Assembly: GCF_021347895.1 (NCBI RefSeq)
Contig: NC_067117.1
Span: 14,293,858 to 14,357,857 of the forward strand
Reading direction: 5' to 3'
From: Acanthochromis polyacanthus
Lineage: Eukaryota; Chordata; Actinopteri; Pomacentridae
DNA: 64,000 bases
Notes under the pieces: generated by a model
What the model saw: only the letters and a program-made list of their open reading frames with translations
The model's database searches: none
Told to the model about the DNA's origin: nothing
In this document: positions 1 through 64,000 of the stretch, piece by piece
Layout of the letters: each line of letters opens with the position of its first letter
How positions within the stretch are numbered: position 1 is the first letter of the stretch
Made by a program: the position numbers and the translations under genes

Positions 1-840
1 TCAGCGCAACGAATAGACTCCAAGAGCGCCGGAAATCAGAGGATGCGTTCTGTCAAAATCGTTGCGCATCTGTCGTCACTTAGTTACGCCCGCCTTCTAA
101 CTCTACACTTCATGGTGATTCGTCCGGCCAGTTTTAGGAGCATCCAACCTCGAGCCTTATTGAGGGTAACTAGACCCACCCTGGCAGAGAATTAAATTCG
201 TTGCCGTGGGTTGTCTAGCGTGGCTAGGCTAGTAGGTGACAACACAGAAAGGCCATTTTTGGTTTCACAGCTTGGGCTGTGAAGATGCTAGTAACTGGTT
301 GACACTGCAAATTTGCATCAGAGTAAGTTCAGCAAAAGTGTTTTGGAGCACTGAAAGATAGTGGTGTGTGCTTCTTTCGTCTGCCAGAATATTACTATTT
401 ACCAATCTTGGGTGTGTGGTGAAAAGCTCATTTGATTGAAATTATTCAGGCCAAATCTGTAAAATAAAACAGTTCTGTTGAAGAAGTGTTCTGTGTCCTT
501 TAGTTTAGTGAAGATGCTGGATACTAATAATTCATAAAATTCTGTAAAAGAAAGGTGTTTCACTGCTGAACTGTCTGGTCTATCCATTTATTGAAGGTGT
601 TTGCTCATTAGAATTTATGAAAAGACCTGTGAAACAGAGCATTTCCCTGCACAATCCAATACAAAATGATGCCGTCAACTAATTTTCAAGCTGGAAATAT
701 GTTGTTTATGCACTTTGAATGTCTCTTTTAAAACCATTTTTATGTTTTACAGTGTAGTGACATGAATATAACGAACAAAATGCCATTTGAAAATATAAGA
801 AATGACAAATTACTTGTGCTGTGGGAACAAAATCAAACTC
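1..840. other. Upstream sequence without a recognised gene
   Basis: No coding exon could be supported. Bases 1-240 are richer in CpG than the sequence that follows and have the look of the end of a dispersed repeat continuing left of the window, but I cannot name it. The rest is AT-rich and featureless to the eye. Confidence 0.35.
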
Positions 841-1000
841 GGTGGGTGCTTCACTTCTCTTTTGCGGTTTAGGTTAAGTTGGAGGTGAGGATTAGGCAAA
901 TATGTTTAGGTTTAGTCTCCAGGAAATTAATGTAAAGTCCGTGTAATGTGGAGTGATGGAAACAGGGCTGTGCGTGTGTGCGTGCGCGTGTGTGACAATA
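841..1000 (-). repeat. Microsatellite-flanked dispersed fish repeat, copy 1 (decayed)
   Basis: The sequence has runs of GGTTTAGGTTAAG type, then CCAGGAAATTAATGTAAAGTC and a degenerate TG-rich run (967-993). In reverse complement this matches the order seen at 6482-6757: CA/TG run, gaggac-type block, TTTCCTaGAG, then CCTAACC-type runs. Strongly diverged. Confidence 0.5.
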
Positions 1001-1519
1001 TGAGGAGGCTCACGTGACGATCTTTTAAATTCCTGTTTCCCTGCAGCGCAATTTGTCAGTGTGAATTGTGCCGCTCGTACGCATGTCTGCTCATTCCGGC
1101 CACAGAAGGTACGAGGACCTGACTGCTGGAAGCATTCAAGCGTCGCTCTGCGCTCTTCATCATGTTTTTGTTACAGTTTTGAGCTCGTTTTCTGTCTTTT
1201 TCTCCCCCTCGTCTTCCTTCTGAAGCCTCAGAGCTGCCTGGTACCAGGAGGAGCAGCAGCAGGAGGAAGCCAAGGAGAAGAATGCAACATTTTACCGCTG
1301 CTCAAGTGTTAGTTCTGCACCGATTTCCACGATAAGGGAGATTTTTACTCTTTTTTTTTTTTAAAGAACAGCGTTACGCCTTTGTTGTCCCCAATGCACG
1401 GGCTCTAGAAACGAGAGGAGGAAAACGGAGGATCGCGCTGCAACGTTGCAAGAGCTCAACAGCAAGAGAGCCAAAGGAGACCCCGAGCTGCAGGGTGTCC
1501 CCCTACACCCAGAGGAACC
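1001..1519 (+). promoter_or_regulatory. srgap3: Candidate promoter and 5' UTR of srgap3
   Basis: This stretch lies just upstream of the start codon and is richer in CpG than most of the window. The part from about 1310 to 1519 reads like 5' UTR: no in-frame ATG follows the TAG at 1406-1408, and the start context is ACCATGT with A at -3. A short upstream ORF, ATG at 1394 with stop at 1406-1408, lies in the same frame as the main start. No convincing TATA box or transcription start could be fixed, and a further upstream non-coding exon cannot be excluded. Confidence 0.4.

Positions 1520-64000
<62,481 letters not shown>

Overview
This is animal nuclear DNA, almost certainly from a teleost fish (perhaps percomorph-like). 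The evidence is spliced exons with canonical GT/AG sites, long introns, very long CA/TG microsatellites, and many decayed transposable elements of kinds common in fish: Tc1-like, hAT-like, L2-like and fold-back elements. No bacterial, phage or CRISPR feature was seen. The window carries essentially one gene on the plus strand, srgap3 (SLIT-ROBO Rho GTPase-activating protein 3, also called WRP or MEGAP). I read 21 coding exons, from the ATG at 1520 to the right edge of the window. Every junction keeps frame and they give 950 codons. Compared from memory with mammalian srGAP3 (about 1,100 residues), only the last roughly 150 residues and the 3' UTR are missing, beyond base 64000. Paralogue assignment rests on stretches typical of srGAP3 rather than srGAP1 or srGAP2, such as EQFKCLEQQSESR, REHQ, LRHED and CGTTRPP. 

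Layout. Bases 1-1519 hold upstream sequence, a decayed repeat and the candidate promoter/5' UTR. Exon 1 (1520-1583) is followed by a 19.2 kb first intron. Exons 2 to 6 are spread over 20.8-46.9 kb. Exons 7 to 21 are packed into 51.7-64.0 kb, with introns as short as 93 bases. In the protein, exons 1-7 encode the F-BAR membrane-bending domain, exons 8-10 its helical extension, exons 11-12 a proline/basic linker, exons 13-17 the RhoGAP domain with arginine finger Arg542, exons 18-19 an acidic linker and the SH3 domain, and exons 20-21 the Ser/Pro/Arg-rich tail. 

The introns hold no second gene that I can support. They hold a layered set of mobile-element remnants. The clearest is a Tc1-like element in intron 1 (17889-19973) with a broken transposase. 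It is invaded by a 582-base long-terminal-inverted-repeat element flanked by a perfect 7-base duplication, and a second Tc1-like fragment begins at a TA inside the first element's right inverted repeat. Other notable items are a hAT-like element sitting in an older repeat (intron 1), an element that split an L2-like tail leaving a 10-base duplication (intron 4), and a large near-palindromic fold-back element that ends about 23 bases before exon 7. I found no evidence for a new biological system. The items of most interest are the transposon nest and the fold-back element next to a splice acceptor.
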